Shown: positions 23,372-35,968 of the stretch, piece after piece
How positions within the stretch are numbered: the stretch's first letter is position 1
Layout of the letters: each line of letters begins with the position of its first letter
Assembly: GCA_002633025.1 (NCBI GenBank)
Contig: NMRB01000151.1
Coordinates: forward strand, 18,557-82,556
Direction of reading: 5' to 3'
DNA: 64,000 bases
DNA from: Notospermus geniculatus
Lineage: Eukaryota; Nemertea; Pilidiophora; Heteronemertea; Lineidae
The notes under the pieces: generated by a model
Databases searched by the model: none
Told to the model about the DNA's origin: nothing
The model's input: only the letters and a program-made list of their open reading frames with translations
Made by a program: the position numbers and the translations under genes

Positions 23372-25189
23372 TCAGCAATTTGGCGCGGACATCATTTTGA
23401 CGAATTCTGAAAGGTAGACAGAAAGATGATGTAAAGTAAAGGTTGCTCGATTTGCATCAGCCTTCATTATACAATGTTCCTGGTGGTCAAAAAAAAGGAT
23501 CAGCAAAAGCCGTAATACCGGTTCTTTCAACGTACGGGCATTTGACTGTGGGCGAAAGGAACCGAGGCGAGCGAAAGACTGGATACCATTACGTCATCAT
23601 GATGACGTAATCTGCGCTTACGTCATCATGATGACAGCTTTGCGCTGAGTGTACATGTACCTGCTCCAAGAAGGCTGTTCGTTTAGCATCCGCCAATACC
23701 TGATCCAGCTCCACACTCCATAACCACTACCGCCTTATCCCAAAGAAGAGAAACCCCGAGAACTGCTCCAACCTACCTTCATAATCCACTTGGCCATCTC
23801 CATCAATATCAGCCTCCCTGATCATCTCATCCACGTCATTATCAGACAGTTTCTCTCCAAGGTTCATCATGACGTGACGTAATTCCGCTGACGTGATATT
23901 GCCGTCGCCATCTTTATCAAACACCTTGAACGCCTCCCGCATGTCGTCCTCACAACTGCCTGGTTCTTGAAGATGCCGTGCCATCATGATGAGGAATTCG
24001 TCGAAATCTAAAGTTCCATTGCCTGGAAGAGAATGGTTGTTCATTTCATTCGCAGATGACTCGATTTCTGCGCCATCATCCTCTGCAAAACCCCGAAAGC
24101 TGCTCAGCCTCGTTTTAAAGTTAAAGTTAAAGTTTGGGTTTATAGTCTGATATCAACAACGGTAGAGGTTCTCATCCGACTTCACACTTTAACCCCAGTC
24201 TATCCTGAAACCTTTCAGTAGATCATCTCACTAACTTCCGTTTCTTTACGAGGCCGATGCCCACTCTAAATCTCGCGAGACTTCACGGTCTCAGTGTCTG
24301 TTTCAGATTGCCCGATGCCTCGTCTGCTAGATAAAACGAAGAGAGGACGACGAATTCTCGAAAGTGCGTGAGACCCTGCGTGGTTTGACGAGATTGGACG
24401 ATGACCAGCCTCTCCCTGGGATTCGTGTTTGGCCTGACCTCACTTACCATCCTTGTCCACCTCGTTGATCATGTCCTGAAGCTCCGTCTCTGAAGGGTTT
24501 TGTCCTAAAGACTTCATGACGGTACCGAGTTCTTTGGTCGTGATGTGGCCGTCACCATCCTTGTCAAAGAGACGAAAGGCCTCCCTGTATTCTGACAAAA
24601 AGATATGATCAGACATGTCAGAAAGATGTTGTGATCCTTTGTCGGAATCTACCCAACTGATTATGAAAGATAGCCGTTGGCGACTCAACCACGATCTGCA
24701 GTTGTGGCTGTTTTCACACCGAAACCCTCCTTCAGACTCGAATAGGCCCTGCTGCTCACTGATTGAGCCTTGGTGGACTCACACTGAGAAGGGCATCCAC
24801 ACCTACACTTTCTACAGTCTGAGTAAAGGCGACAGCAGTCATACTAACCTAACACTTGCGCTTCTGTTAACACTATTTTGCCTGCCTCTGTCGTTAACTC
24901 AGCCTGAAAGGACAACACGTGAATATATTGACAAAACACCAGCATCAGGATATGAGGAGGTGGTAGTGGGAGAACCACCATGTGGTGCCGATGGAGGTCA
25001 TGCAGGGCGAGTTCACCCTCGACATCACCAAGGAGAAAACACCTGAAAACACTGAACATCGCCTACCGTCTCCTGCTTCTCCCGATTATTCGTTTCCCTT
25101 TTAATCCTTTTCTTTGCGTGCTTCGGCAGAAGCTGTTGATCGAAGCGAGACACACAGGATCCCCCCACAAGCGGACAGAACATCATCAT
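23372..25189 (-). CDS. EF-hand gene 3, copy B: calmodulin-like, four canonical EF-hands
   Basis: Predicted calcium sensor of 200 residues. Exons (minus): 25067-25189 (proposed), 24849-24903, 24448-24591, 23777-24022 and 23372-23406, in frame with the phases 0, 1, 1, 1 seen in genes 1 and 2. The first exon is an inference: three in-frame ATGs from 25189, a Lys/Arg-rich stretch ([19 protein letters not shown]) and a GTAGGC donor. The second ([18 protein letters not shown]) leads into [15 protein letters not shown]. Loops [36 protein letters not shown] and [12 protein letters not shown] are all canonical, so four calcium ions are likely. It ends [11 protein letters not shown]. It is closer to calmodulin than its two neighbours and may be the least diverged member of the cluster. 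Confidence 0.85.
24117..24222 (-). mobile_element. Haplotype-specific insertion with TTAAAG-type tail
   Basis: About 105 bp present here and absent from the matching place near 21415. It begins with repeats of AAAGTT on the plus strand, which would be a short simple-repeat tail if the element is read on the minus strand. This suggests a short retroposon, but no family is recognised. Confidence 0.45.
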
Positions 25190-26424
25190 TACTAAAGTCA
25201 CGTAAGATTACTTCCATCCACTGATTCAGCCACAGTCTTCCTCAGACTCCCGTGAAAAAACAGCTTCGTCGAAGCATGTCTTGGCTGATATGTTGTGTTT
25301 GAACCCCGGGAGGGATCTCGTGACGCCAGCGATCCCTTGTCAAGAATTACACGCTCTCTGCAGGATCATTGCCGGTGTATTGATGCTACTAAGTTAATTC
25401 TGTTCTATCAATCGGTATGAAATGACGCCAATAGTATATATAACCTGGTCGATATGAACGTTCAGGTCATTGAAATCGGTGGACGGTCGATGAATGGTTG
25501 TGACGAGAGTCTGCCGTGGGGACGAACGAAACTGCGAACCGTGGACACCACCCATTGTGTTCTTGTGATAGAACCCCACTCGTTGACACGTCAACGTCTC
25601 CTAACCGTACAGGCGTTGCTCGACTGCATGGTTGTTCAGAGTCGAGCTGAGAATCTCAGGTACGGTCGTACCCTCCTTTAACAGAAACAAATGCGAGTAG
25701 GGGAGCGGTTGGGTGGGTGGGAGGATGGCTGAGCCAACGACCCCTCCGTAAGTCATGGACACTCCGCGCAAAGATTGGTCAGTGGTGATTCTGGTGCCTT
25801 GCAAAACTGCGAGCAGTCGGCACGTAAAATAAAAGAACCATTGGCTGACTCTATCCTCTCAGCACAGGGGCTCCGAAACTATCTCCTCCGGTACACGTAT
25901 GTACCGGCTGACTGGCTTTCTCAGGATGCGGGTACGGCCATCCTTGGGTTCATACGTCGAAACTCCATCGAGTGGGACGGTAGTGGTACCACTATAGGTG
26001 GTTCACATGGTAGCTGACTCGACAAGACGCCATTCCCACCTCTCGTTGTTCACACTGACATCGAGCGAAAGGTGATTGAATCGTCATCAGCGCCGGTTTG
26101 TCATGGCTAATGGTACGTCAAATGTCGAGGGGTTTGGTATAACCTGATTAAAGTGAACGTCTCTGAACTGCTGGTGGTTTGTTCAGATGTTGAGTTGACC
26201 CGCAGGGATTGGTGGTGACTCTGGTTGCGCTGACGATCCAACAGCAACTGGTTCCATTGCCGAGGTTGCGGGACAGATGTGCCAGTCGAGGACACACGCC
26301 GAGAAGACGAAAGGTAGCCGAACTGAGTTCTCACGTCGAGTTGACCACTGATGGGGATCTACTCGGATGTCCGCATCCTCGCACCAAGGCTCTTCACAAC
26401 CGCGCCCCTCCTCTCACTTTTTTT
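25190..26424. other. Gene-poor spacer
   Basis: 5' flank of EF-hand gene 3 and beyond. Short open frames are present but none has recognisable composition or motifs. No inverted repeat of note was seen. Confidence 0.45.
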
Positions 26425-27294
26425 GATTAAAGGAGTTAGACGCCGAAGTTGTAAACAAGCTGGTTTGTTTACAAACATGGTCGGCAAACTAGTTTTATTC
26501 CTTCGTGCAGGTGGCAGCACCCGTGATCGTTACACTGGTTCCCGGTCCGATGCAACTCACTCACGACATTGTCACGACAGGTAGCGCTCCTACCTCGCAC
26601 TGACCTGTCACCGCTCGCGCAAGGCATCATGGGACGGTTTGGGACTACTTGTTGCATTTTCAAGATGGCGGTCGATTCCTCGCTTCAAATTTTTTAATTG
26701 CAGAATCTCCTCAAATTGGCCTACCTAGGATGTCTCCATGTGTGGGTATCACATTATCCGTCATGATTATGACATACATAGGCCTATATTGTGTGAGATA
26801 TGCTGTACATGTCATGTTAGCCACTGACAGTTGCGTTCGTGCGTCGTCACACTACAGTACACTACACACAGTGAATAGCTGCCGTGGTCATAACTCGAAT
26901 ATCATCCTTTTCTTCTCAACAATGTCATGTCTGTGACAATTTCTCATCAGAAATAAAAAATCAGTCAACTATTTGCGAAGTCTGCAAGAAATAAGCCTCA
27001 TAACGCTATTTTTCTAGGATTTACTTTCGTGGCGTAGTAGATCACGTGATTACCGAGTTGAGGCGGTGATGTGTCCGCGTATTACTTTTTACGCCAAATT
27101 CGGCGTGATGCGGCTCGTGCGGACACAGGTTGGTGCGTCCATAACGCCGCCTAGCGCCGACCTGTGAAACACAATGTCACTCACGATATTCACGTCAGTA
27201 CATATCACCGACAATAGGTGGCAGCACCGCAGGCGTCGCGTGGATAGAGAACCAGTGAGTGAGTGTTTACAACTTGGACGTCCAGCTCCTTTAA
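26425..27294. mobile_element. Possible TTAA-targeting DNA transposon relic
   Basis: Terminal inverted repeats of about 30 bp with a few mismatches: AGGAG-TAGACGCCGAAGTTGTAAAC at the left (26429 on) and the complement of GTTTACAACTTGGACGTCCA before 27290. TTAA flanks both ends (26425-26428, 27291-27294), the target used by piggyBac and Kolobok elements. The interior of about 860 bp has no transposase frame. Confidence 0.5.
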
Positions 27295-27314
27295 GGGAGG
27301 CCACGACCGTAAAT

Positions 27315-27349
27315 GCCACCCCATCCTGAGATTCTCAGGATGGGGTGGC
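27315..27349. repeat. Perfect 17-bp-arm hairpin
   Basis: GCCACCCCATCCTGAGA, one unpaired T, then the exact complement. No T-run follows and no gene ends here, so a role as a terminator is not implied. Confidence 0.8.
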
Positions 27350-28143
27350 CGAACACGCAGCGATGGGCGTGCCGCCAATCCTGGGCACTGTGACTGAAAG
27401 ATGATGTGATGTATGTGCACCATGCTCCCAAAGCAACTGCAGTAGGTCACCTCTGTTCAAATTGGCATCATCGGGATTGAGATTGACAAGTGTGTTTCCT
27501 CAATCACAAAGGTCCATGTTTCTAACTGCAGTAATTAGTCACTCTGCGTTCGATAAACTTAACACTTTGCGACCACCAAGACAGAAATCAAATAAGTTCT
27601 CCTCCGCATTCTGGCACTAATTGCCAATTAACGGGGTACAATACACCTGTCAGCGATAATTCCAACTTTCATCAAGCATATCGAAGTCTCGATATTAGAA
27701 TGGATATTTGTTCGAGGTTCACCGTGCGGGCAAGGGTTCACGTGGACTTTTACCCCGTGCAACAATCCACGACAGCAGCCCACAATCAGGCTATTTTCAG
27801 AAGTAGCAGTTCGATGCTTAGAGAAGAAGGATGACGATTTGATATGTCAATAATTCGGGCATCAGGAGAGAAAGTACATGTAGATGGGACGAAACGCCGA
27901 CAAAGCAGCTCAACTCGCCTCTCCGTTTGTCCCCCTCTTTGGCCCATACACGGCTGCCGATCCATTCAAATATGTCAGAGGAACCCGAAGACGAATGGCT
28001 CTTTGACATGTTTGAAGTGCGGCAGCTTAATATGCAAAATTTCCACTGATTCATACTGCCGAAAAGGGCAATATCATCCGAAGACAATGGTGAAGTTTGC
28101 AACCCTATGTTTTCTGAGGAGGCGATTCCTCGCATCGTCCTTA

Positions 28144-28339
28144 AGCCCAGGTCACACTGTGGTGACTTAGGAGGGCGAATCTCCGCGAACTAGAATGAAA
28201 TGGTCCATGGACCATGTGCTCACTCCTTTGGACATAATAGTGTAATGACAGAGAGCGGCATATGTACATGGTCCATGGACCATTTCATTCTAGTTCGCGG
28301 GGATTCGCCCGTCTAAGTCGCCACAGTGTGACAGGGGCT
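28144..28339. mobile_element. PIF/Harbinger-type MITE, 196 bp
   Basis: Inverted repeats of about 60 bp include TCACACTGTGGTGACTTAG and the internal palindrome ATGGTCCATGGACCAT. Ends are AGCCC and GGGCT, flanked by TTA (28141-28143 and 28340-28342). It is the same end type and target as the MITE at 3120-3345. Confidence 0.8.
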
Positions 28340-28455
28340 TTAGAATCAGCAGGACATGAAGAGTTACCTTCTCTCGTAAGACAGAATGCTACATTTCATG
28401 CACACAATGCGATGATGCATGGCTTCAGACACATTGGGTATTTTTGTTCTGTCCA

Positions 28456-30313
28456 CATTTGTCATCATTTCTGCACCCTGCATGCAGACACCGCAAGGCA
28501 ATCACAAACCGAGGACTCGTCTTCGGAACAAGTAAAGAAGGCGGCCCATGGGCGTTGTGGGGACGAAACTTTGGGTCAGAAATGGACAGAATATGAAGGT
28601 ATGGTACTTACCATGGCGGAGCGAAGCCGAGACGGTATAAAGATCGCCTTTAACGGATCACAAAAGTATGGTACAGCCCACCTTGCACCTTGGTCGTCAC
28701 GACCATATCCAACTTGTTGAAAAAAGTTCGTAACTTGTCTTGCCTCCGATCGTGGGTTTCCGTTTCTGCGCTCGAGAATTCGACACACAGGAAGCCGTGT
28801 TTGCGCATGTCCTCATTAGCGTCTATCTTTGTGTTCCACAGTTTGAGACATTGACGTATTTGATAAAGAAGATCTATAAATAATCAGAGGGACCATTCAC
28901 AGATCTGTGAAAAACAAGGCGTTATCGACTGCGCATTGGTACAAGTGTTTATGGAGCCTCGAAGGTCGTTCAGATTGATTAAGTTTATCGAGTTGCTGAT
29001 GGAAATAAGGCATTAACCATTTATGAATAAGGAACGGACATGAACGCTCTACATATTGAAGATATCATTTCCTCCTTGAAAACAACTGAATGGTGATTAG
29101 CAACGGTATCCAGGTGGACTCGCCATTGTACTCTTCGCCTTCAAGGCGAAAGTTTCGAGTCAAGTTACAACAAGTGTCATGTTTCATTGTCATTGGTACA
29201 TTCATGGTACCGGCCTCAAACCCTTTAGAAGGCGTTACACTCTTAGCCAAAAAGGTTCTTTGGTGCTACACCAGGAGAACCCTCTGATTTAAGAACCCTC
29301 GGGTTGTTTAAGAACCTTTAGAGGTTCCAGATAGAACCTTTCCCTCAGAAAAGGGTTCTAACTGGAACCTTTATGGGTTCTTTGGCGACAGAAAGGTTCT
29401 ATATGGAACCCTTTCGGGTTCTATACAGAAGGTTCTATATAGAACCTTGGGGTTCTCCTGGTGTGGCACAAAGAACCCCTAAAGAACCTTTTTGGCTAAG
29501 AGTGTACTAGCGGTGAATCCCACCGATGACAGCATCCAGAGTAATCATGTGTGCGGTGATAGGGAGCGAGCGCTACCCTGATATTCCCAGAATGGGTTAC
29601 AGTGTATGTCATTGGTAGAAAGTGTGGCAAGTCAGAGTCGGCTAGGAATATCTAATTCTCTTTCCCAGGTAGGCCTAGACTCAGGCAGTGTGGATGCTGG
29701 AGCCTAAAGAAGACCCCGGTTGGGGTCGAAAATTTGCTGTTGGGGTCGAAAATTTGCTAAGTCCTGGAAGTTGACTTCTTGATATTTACCGATGCTGGAT
29801 CATGCGAAGGCTTTTGACACCACGCCTCGTTCGGGACGGGTGTCTCTCGAAAACGACTTCTGTTTGTTTCCCTTTCTCCCGCTTGGTGGCTGGGCTCCTG
29901 CATCACGCATACCATCGTTTCACGAAAGTACATGTATTACCACGGAGGTCAATCTGCGAAGATGCAAAGAATGCGGAACGGTCGATTCGCTGATCGAACA
30001 ACTCCGATGCATTCAAAGAGTCGGAGCGACGGCGTATTCTTGTGATTTAAAGGTGGGGCTATTGGTGTGCCATCTAAGGGAAGGCAAACCAACAATCTTT
30101 GGTTCGCTTGAGGGAAATGATCAGATTGAAGTGGCTGACAACAGTTGATCGAACGGTACCAGTCGGTTACCCACATTCGGATTGTTCATCCATCACTTGT
30201 AGCCATGGGACTGAATTGCTTTCCCAGAAAAGGCAGGAGACATCATACCCCTAGTTACCATTAAGGAATCGAACCATGCCATGCCCTTATATTTCCTAGG
30301 ACTGTTCCACAAA
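28456..30313 (+). repeat. Near-identical direct copy of 30315-31811
   Basis: The two blocks join at a single N (30314). The right block starts at the sequence found at 28456, and the left block stops at the sequence that continues after 31811. The left copy has two extra pieces: a 267-bp MITE (29238-29504) and about 86 bp near 29695-29780, the latter bounded by a repeated GATGCTGGA. This is the haplotype pattern. No gene was recognised in either copy. Confidence 0.9.
29238..29504. mobile_element. Polymorphic TA-targeting MITE, 267 bp
   Basis: Inverted termini CACTCTTAGCCAAAAAGGTT and complement; the interior is built from repeats of AGGTTCT/AGAACC and folds on itself. It is flanked by TA (29236-29237, 29505-29506). 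The matching position in the other copy (near 31095) reads GCGTTACTAGCGG without the element, which is the intact target. TA targeting suggests a Tc1/mariner-type source. Confidence 0.9.
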
Positions 30314-32059
30314 NCATTTGTCATCATTTCTGCACCCTGCATGCAGACACCGCAAGGCAATCACAAACCGAGGACTCGTCTTCGGAACAAGTAAAGAAGG
30401 CGGCCCTTGGGCGTTGTGGGGACGAAACTTTGGGTCAGAAATGGACAGAATATGAAGGTATGGTACTTACCATGGCGGAGCGAAGCCGAGACGGTATAAA
30501 GATCGCCTTTAACGGATCACAAAAGTATGGTACAGCCCACCTTGCACCTTGGTCGTCACGACCATATCCAACTTGTTGAAAAAAGTTCGTAACTTGTCTT
30601 GCCTCCGATCGTGGGTTTCCGTTTCTGCGCTCGAGAATTCGACACACAGGAAGCCGTGTTTGCGCATGTCCTCATTAGCGTCTATCTTTGTGTTCCACAG
30701 TTTGAGACATTGACGTATTTGATAAAGAAGATCTATAAATAATCAGAGGGACCATTCACAGATCTGTGAAAAACAAGGCGTTATCGACTGCGCATTGATA
30801 CAAGTGTTTATGGAGCCTCGAAGGTCGTTCAGATTGATTAAGTTTATCGAGTTGCTGATGGAAATAAGGCATTAACCATTTATGAATAAGGAACGGACAT
30901 GAACGCTCTACATATTGAAGATATCATATCCTCCTTGAAGACAACTGAATGGTGATTAGCAACGGTATCCAGGTGGACTCGCCATTGTACTCTTGGCCTT
31001 CAAGGCGAAAGTTTCGAGTCAAATTACAACAAGTCTCATGTTTCATTGTCATTGGTACATTCATGGTACCGGCCTCAAACCCTTAGAAGGCGTTACTAGC
31101 GGCGAATCCCACCGATGACAGCATCCAGAGTAATCATGTGTGCGGTGATAGGGAGCGAGCGCTACCCTGGTATTCTCAGAATGGGTTACAGTATGTCATT
31201 GGTAGAAAGTGTGGCAAGCCAGAGTCGGCTATAGGAATCTCTAATTCTCTTTCCCAGGTAGGCCTAGACTCAGGCAGTGTGGATGCTGGATCATGCGAAG
31301 GCTTTTGACACCACGCCTCGTTCGGGTCGGGTGTCTCTCGAAAACGACTTCTGTATGTTTCCCTTTCTCCCGCTTGGTGGCTGGGCTCCTGCATCACGCA
31401 TACCATCGTTTCACGAATAATCTATAAAGTGCATGTATTACCACGGAGGTCAATCTGCGAAGATGCAAAGAATGCGGAACGGTCGATTCGCTGATCGAAC
31501 AACTCCGATGCATTCAAAGAGTCGGAGCGACGGCGTATATTCTTGTGATTGAAAGGTGGGGCTATTGGTGTGCCATCTAAGGGAAGGCGAACCAACAAAC
31601 TTTGGTTCGCTTGAGGGAAATGGTCAGAAGTGGCTGACAACAGTTGATCGAACGGTACCAGTCGGTTACCCACATTCGGATTGTTCATCCATCACTTGCA
31701 GCCATGGGACTGAAGATTTCTTTCCCAGAAAAGGCAGGAGACATCGTATCCCTTACCTTTAAGGAATCGAACCATGCAATGCCCTTATATTTCCTAGGAC
31801 TGTTCCACAAAGGATTCCGACAGTCTACCTTCTGAGATCATCTGAGATTTGACGGTTGGAGGGCCGCGATAAGTTTCAGGTTATGGTGCTCTCCTCCTTC
31901 TTGGACGATCGTGACTAGGCCCTATTCTCCACATCAACAGTTCTCCTCCAAAAACGGTTGGACCTTCTCATCGTCAACTTAGCTCTTCATGGGGCTCTCT
32001 TAGTAATTCACGGGGTCCGCATCATGTTCAAAATGACGGTTGCCGTTGCCAACAGAAGC

Positions 32060-32802
32060 ATGATGAAGAAGCTACTCTACTGAATGTAAACTCTCAAGAA
32101 CTCAATTATCGTCTGCCTGAGAGAGACGAAGGAGGGTTGTAAAAATGGTACTATTTATCTACCACTTGGCCGACACGAGATTCATTAAGTGAGTGTCATT
32201 GTGGTCTGCAATTAACACGGACCTAATTAACGTAAAGTTAATTTACTAATCCATTGGAGCGGGTAGTATCTCGTGATAAGACTGATGAGAGGAAGACACG
32301 GACGGTTCCATTTTACGTGAGATGAACTCTGTCCTTCATCACCATTAAGGCCAGACTCTTTTCTCTCTTCGATGAAGATCCCCTGTCGTTATTTTCGACA
32401 AAAAAACATGAAGAAGAATAAGATGGCCATTTTTCACAACGTCTTTTTCATCTCCCAGGTATTTTCTTCAGGAAATCGAAGGATAAGAACATCTAAATCA
32501 TCTTTTTGCACAGATCTTCTTTAGCTGTCATCTTTTCTGAATACCGATGAAGCCGGTGTGTCGTTCTTTGGTTACTTCCGCTGACTGATAAATCCCGCCG
32601 TGGAACCACATGTCAGAATGGATAGATCCTTCTTCATTTATCCAACACAATTTAAAATCAAAAGTTGACGTTGTTTGGTAGGTTGAATGAACTTTTAACC
32701 ATGCGGTTTCCCGATTCAGCTCCAAACAAACAGATACCAGCTACTCATCGGTATGCCATCAAGAAGGCGGCCATGGATGTCACGGTATGTTAGTATTGTG
32801 TA
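32060..32802 (+). repeat. Near-identical direct copy of 32804-33545
   Basis: The two blocks of about 742 bp are separated by a single N at 32803 and differ by only a few bases. The geometry is as for the other pairs. No gene is recognised within. Confidence 0.9.
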
Positions 32803-33580
32803 NATGATGAAGAAGCTACTCTACTGAATGTAAACTCTCAAGAACTCAATTATCGTCTGCCTGAGAGAGACGAAGGAGGGTTGTAAAAATGGTACTATTT
32901 ATCTACCACTTGGCCGACACGAGATTCATTAAGTGAGTGTCATTGTGGTCTGCAATTAACACGGACCTAATTAACGTAAAGTTAATTTACTAATCCATTG
33001 GAGCGGGTAGTATCTCGTGATAAGACTGATGAGAGGAAGACACGGACGGTTCCATTTTACGTGAGATGAACTCTGTCCTTCATCACCATTAAGGCCAGAC
33101 TCTTTTCTCTCTTCGATGAAGATCCCCTGTCGTTATTTTCGACAAAAAAACATGAAGAAGAATAAGATGGCCATTTTTCACAACGTCTTTTTCATCTCCC
33201 AGGTATTTTCTTCAGGAAATCGAAGGATAAGAACATCTAAATCATCTTTTTGCACAGATCTTCTTTAGCTGTCATCTTTTCTGAATACCGATGAAGCCGG
33301 TGTGTCGTTCTTTGGTTGCTTCCGTTGACTGATAAATCCCGTCGTGGAACCACATGTCAGAATGGATAGATCCTTCTTCATTTATCCAACACAATTTAAA
33401 ATCAAAAGTTGACGTTGTTTGGTAGGTTGAATGAACTTTTGACCATGCGGTTTCCCGATTCAGCTCCAAACAAGCAGATACCAGCTACTCATCGGTACGC
33501 CATCAAGAAGGCGGCCATGGATGTTACGGTATGTTGGTATTGTATTGTATTTTTCCATCAGCCGAAGCCAAAGCATAATT

Positions 33581-34365
33581 GGCGGGGGCTACCTATAGCT
33601 GAGCTCATTCCCTAGTGGCAATCCACGGAACTTTCCTTTGTGCGCTGGTCAAACGACCAGTCATTCACATTCAGATTTAATCCAATCACCCTGATATACT
33701 GTTTTCGAAAACCAATCTTCAGCTTCAGTGTACGTGCCGACCCTAAATCTTTTGTGTCCACTGCGTGTATTGTTTAGCTCTGTCGCTGGTGCTTTGGTCA
33801 CAAATGGCTGAACAGAGTTTACTCAAAGAGCGGGAATAGTGCAAATCTACATAACAAAGAATGGCGAGCGGTATGGTAATTTTCAAATTTCCCAAACAAA
33901 TTTTCTCTTTTTTGGACATATATATTTGAAAAATTTCTTTTGGATGTTATTGCCATATGTGCATTCTAGTGCAACACGATCGCCTTTTTTGGATAGTTGG
34001 TCTGGAATATGAAATATTTCAAAAACTGTAAATCGAGCCTTTTTTTGGCATTAAATAGTTTATACCAATTAAATGGAAAATACTTTCGTACAAAACGGAT
34101 CGTTAGGACCTGCAGGCATCAGGCCTGAATGTTACAGACTATGTGGGAAATTGATGTGTCGCATCTGCAAAGTTGTTTGAAAACACAAATTTTGACAATT
34201 TGTTATAAATTAATTAACTCCATCGTAATTTGTCAAAATGAACAATTCTTTCGCAGAACGGGAGCATAAAGGTTGTAGGTAAAACATTTCGTTGAAATCA
34301 GTTAGTTACTTTTTGTCATGAATATGTTAGGACGGTCAATAAAGTCGGCATAGGTAGCCCCCGCC
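33581..34365. mobile_element. Candidate DNA transposon with 16-bp perfect inverted termini
   Basis: GGCGGGGGCTACCTAT at 33581 is matched by its exact complement ending at 34365, 785 bp in all. The interior is AT-rich and non-coding. No clear target duplication was found (left flank AATT, right flank TTCG), so the limits may be off by some bases. Confidence 0.55.
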
Positions 34366-35968
34366 TTCGCCTCTAGAAGCGCTTCAGCCAAAACGGTCAA
34401 CGAAGATTTCCTTATGGGCGTCGTGTTGCGCAGTTGTCCCCATGATCGCCAAACACCAATTGGTTTTTATCGTTCCCGGCATTTGCCCATAACCCAGCCT
34501 TTTGGGGTTATCTATAGGTACAACTTGGCCATTCTTTCTTAGACTAAGCCTACCATCAGCTGTAACACAAAATGTTAAGGGCAACATCACACAGTCTTGC
34601 CTTCCGACGTCGTCCAATTATGATACATGTTGTATACACATGAAGGAAATGAAAGGCACGACATCGTGCCAGCTGCTCGGACATACAAGACCGGACAAGT
34701 GTCGTGTAGCGTATGAAGTAAGCACGCTGACGGCATGTCGAAATAACGGAAGCGGATGTTGATCAGTCTTCCGTACGTGTGGTGGATTGATCGCCCATTA
34801 GCCGTAGAGAAAAACTACCATCGATAGGATGCAGCTGCTGCAAAAAAAATCGACTTTTTGACTGTGACGGTGAACGCTACGTGTCGCCTGATCGGTCCTC
34901 TCACGTCACCCAGGCTCTGTGATTCCTTCGCCTCACGGGAACGTTGTTGAGGAGGGGACACATTTCACACCCGACTGTCCTGATGTCAACTTGCATGGAT
35001 ACATCACGCTTACAATAACCATCCTACCGACCATCTGAACGGAAGCAACTACTGTCTTAACCTGAGTCCATTTCATCTGTGACTCGTTCATTTCATCCGG
35101 AGACAAACTTTTTCTGGTGAAACCAACTGGAAAGAAACGGAGTTTGGAGAACTTAACATTTCACGGAAGATTCCTTTTTTTTGGACTAATATGTAGAGCA
35201 ACCAGTCATGTGGAGCAAGACTTGCGACTAGAACTTATTCACTGGGAACTAATTCTGTTTTAACGACATCTGTTGATAAATTCAAAAAGAGAACTTTTAA
35301 AAAATCGACTCAGTCGAGCCGTGTTTAGGATTTGATTATCCAGCAGTTCGTTAATTGGAATATCTCAGCGGTAATCCATGTGAAAAGCAGATTTTCCCCA
35401 CATGTTTCGTTAAAGCTTCATCTCATCAAGGATTTGTGAGGCTGTAGTTGATATCATTGGAATTATTAATCTGTTAAGACTAGTGGTTCAGTCTCTTCGG
35501 GGCCGTGATTGCAAAATTCGATATTTTTTTACATCGTGATTTCGCAATGAACGGTTAATTTCTTGGATTTATATTTCATTTCTCGATGATTTAGTCAAAA
35601 GTAACGTCATCCTTAGCAACTCCACATGGGAACCCCCTAGTGACATCAGCTAAAAGTACATTAGACTCAATCATCATTAGTCTCCTCTGGGTGAAGCGAA
35701 GGGTGATCATCGTGTCGGGGTGGGTCAAGTTGCTCTCTCATCAGGTTTGGAGATCGATATACATGTAATCGGAGGTGACTGGAGTCGGGACGGATAACTC
35801 TCTTTTCATCCGGAAACGTCCGCCGGTTGGGTTTTTGAGACTTTATCACTCGGACGAAAGGACTGAGATACTGGTTGCTGTCTGATAACTGGTCAGAGCA
35901 ATTAACCTCTACAGTAACTGAATCAAAGTTGAATTTTCCAAACGGAGATTCCAAACTGGACTCACACC
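34366..35968. other. Upstream region of the globin gene
   Basis: No recognisable coding sequence. The last few hundred bases should hold the 5' untranslated region and promoter of the globin gene. No strong TATA box was identified. Confidence 0.4.

Noticed and set aside
19932-24748. Recent tandem duplication of the calmodulin-like gene
   Set aside because: Identical predicted protein, DNA-level allelic differences and the N-gap geometry favour two haplotypes.
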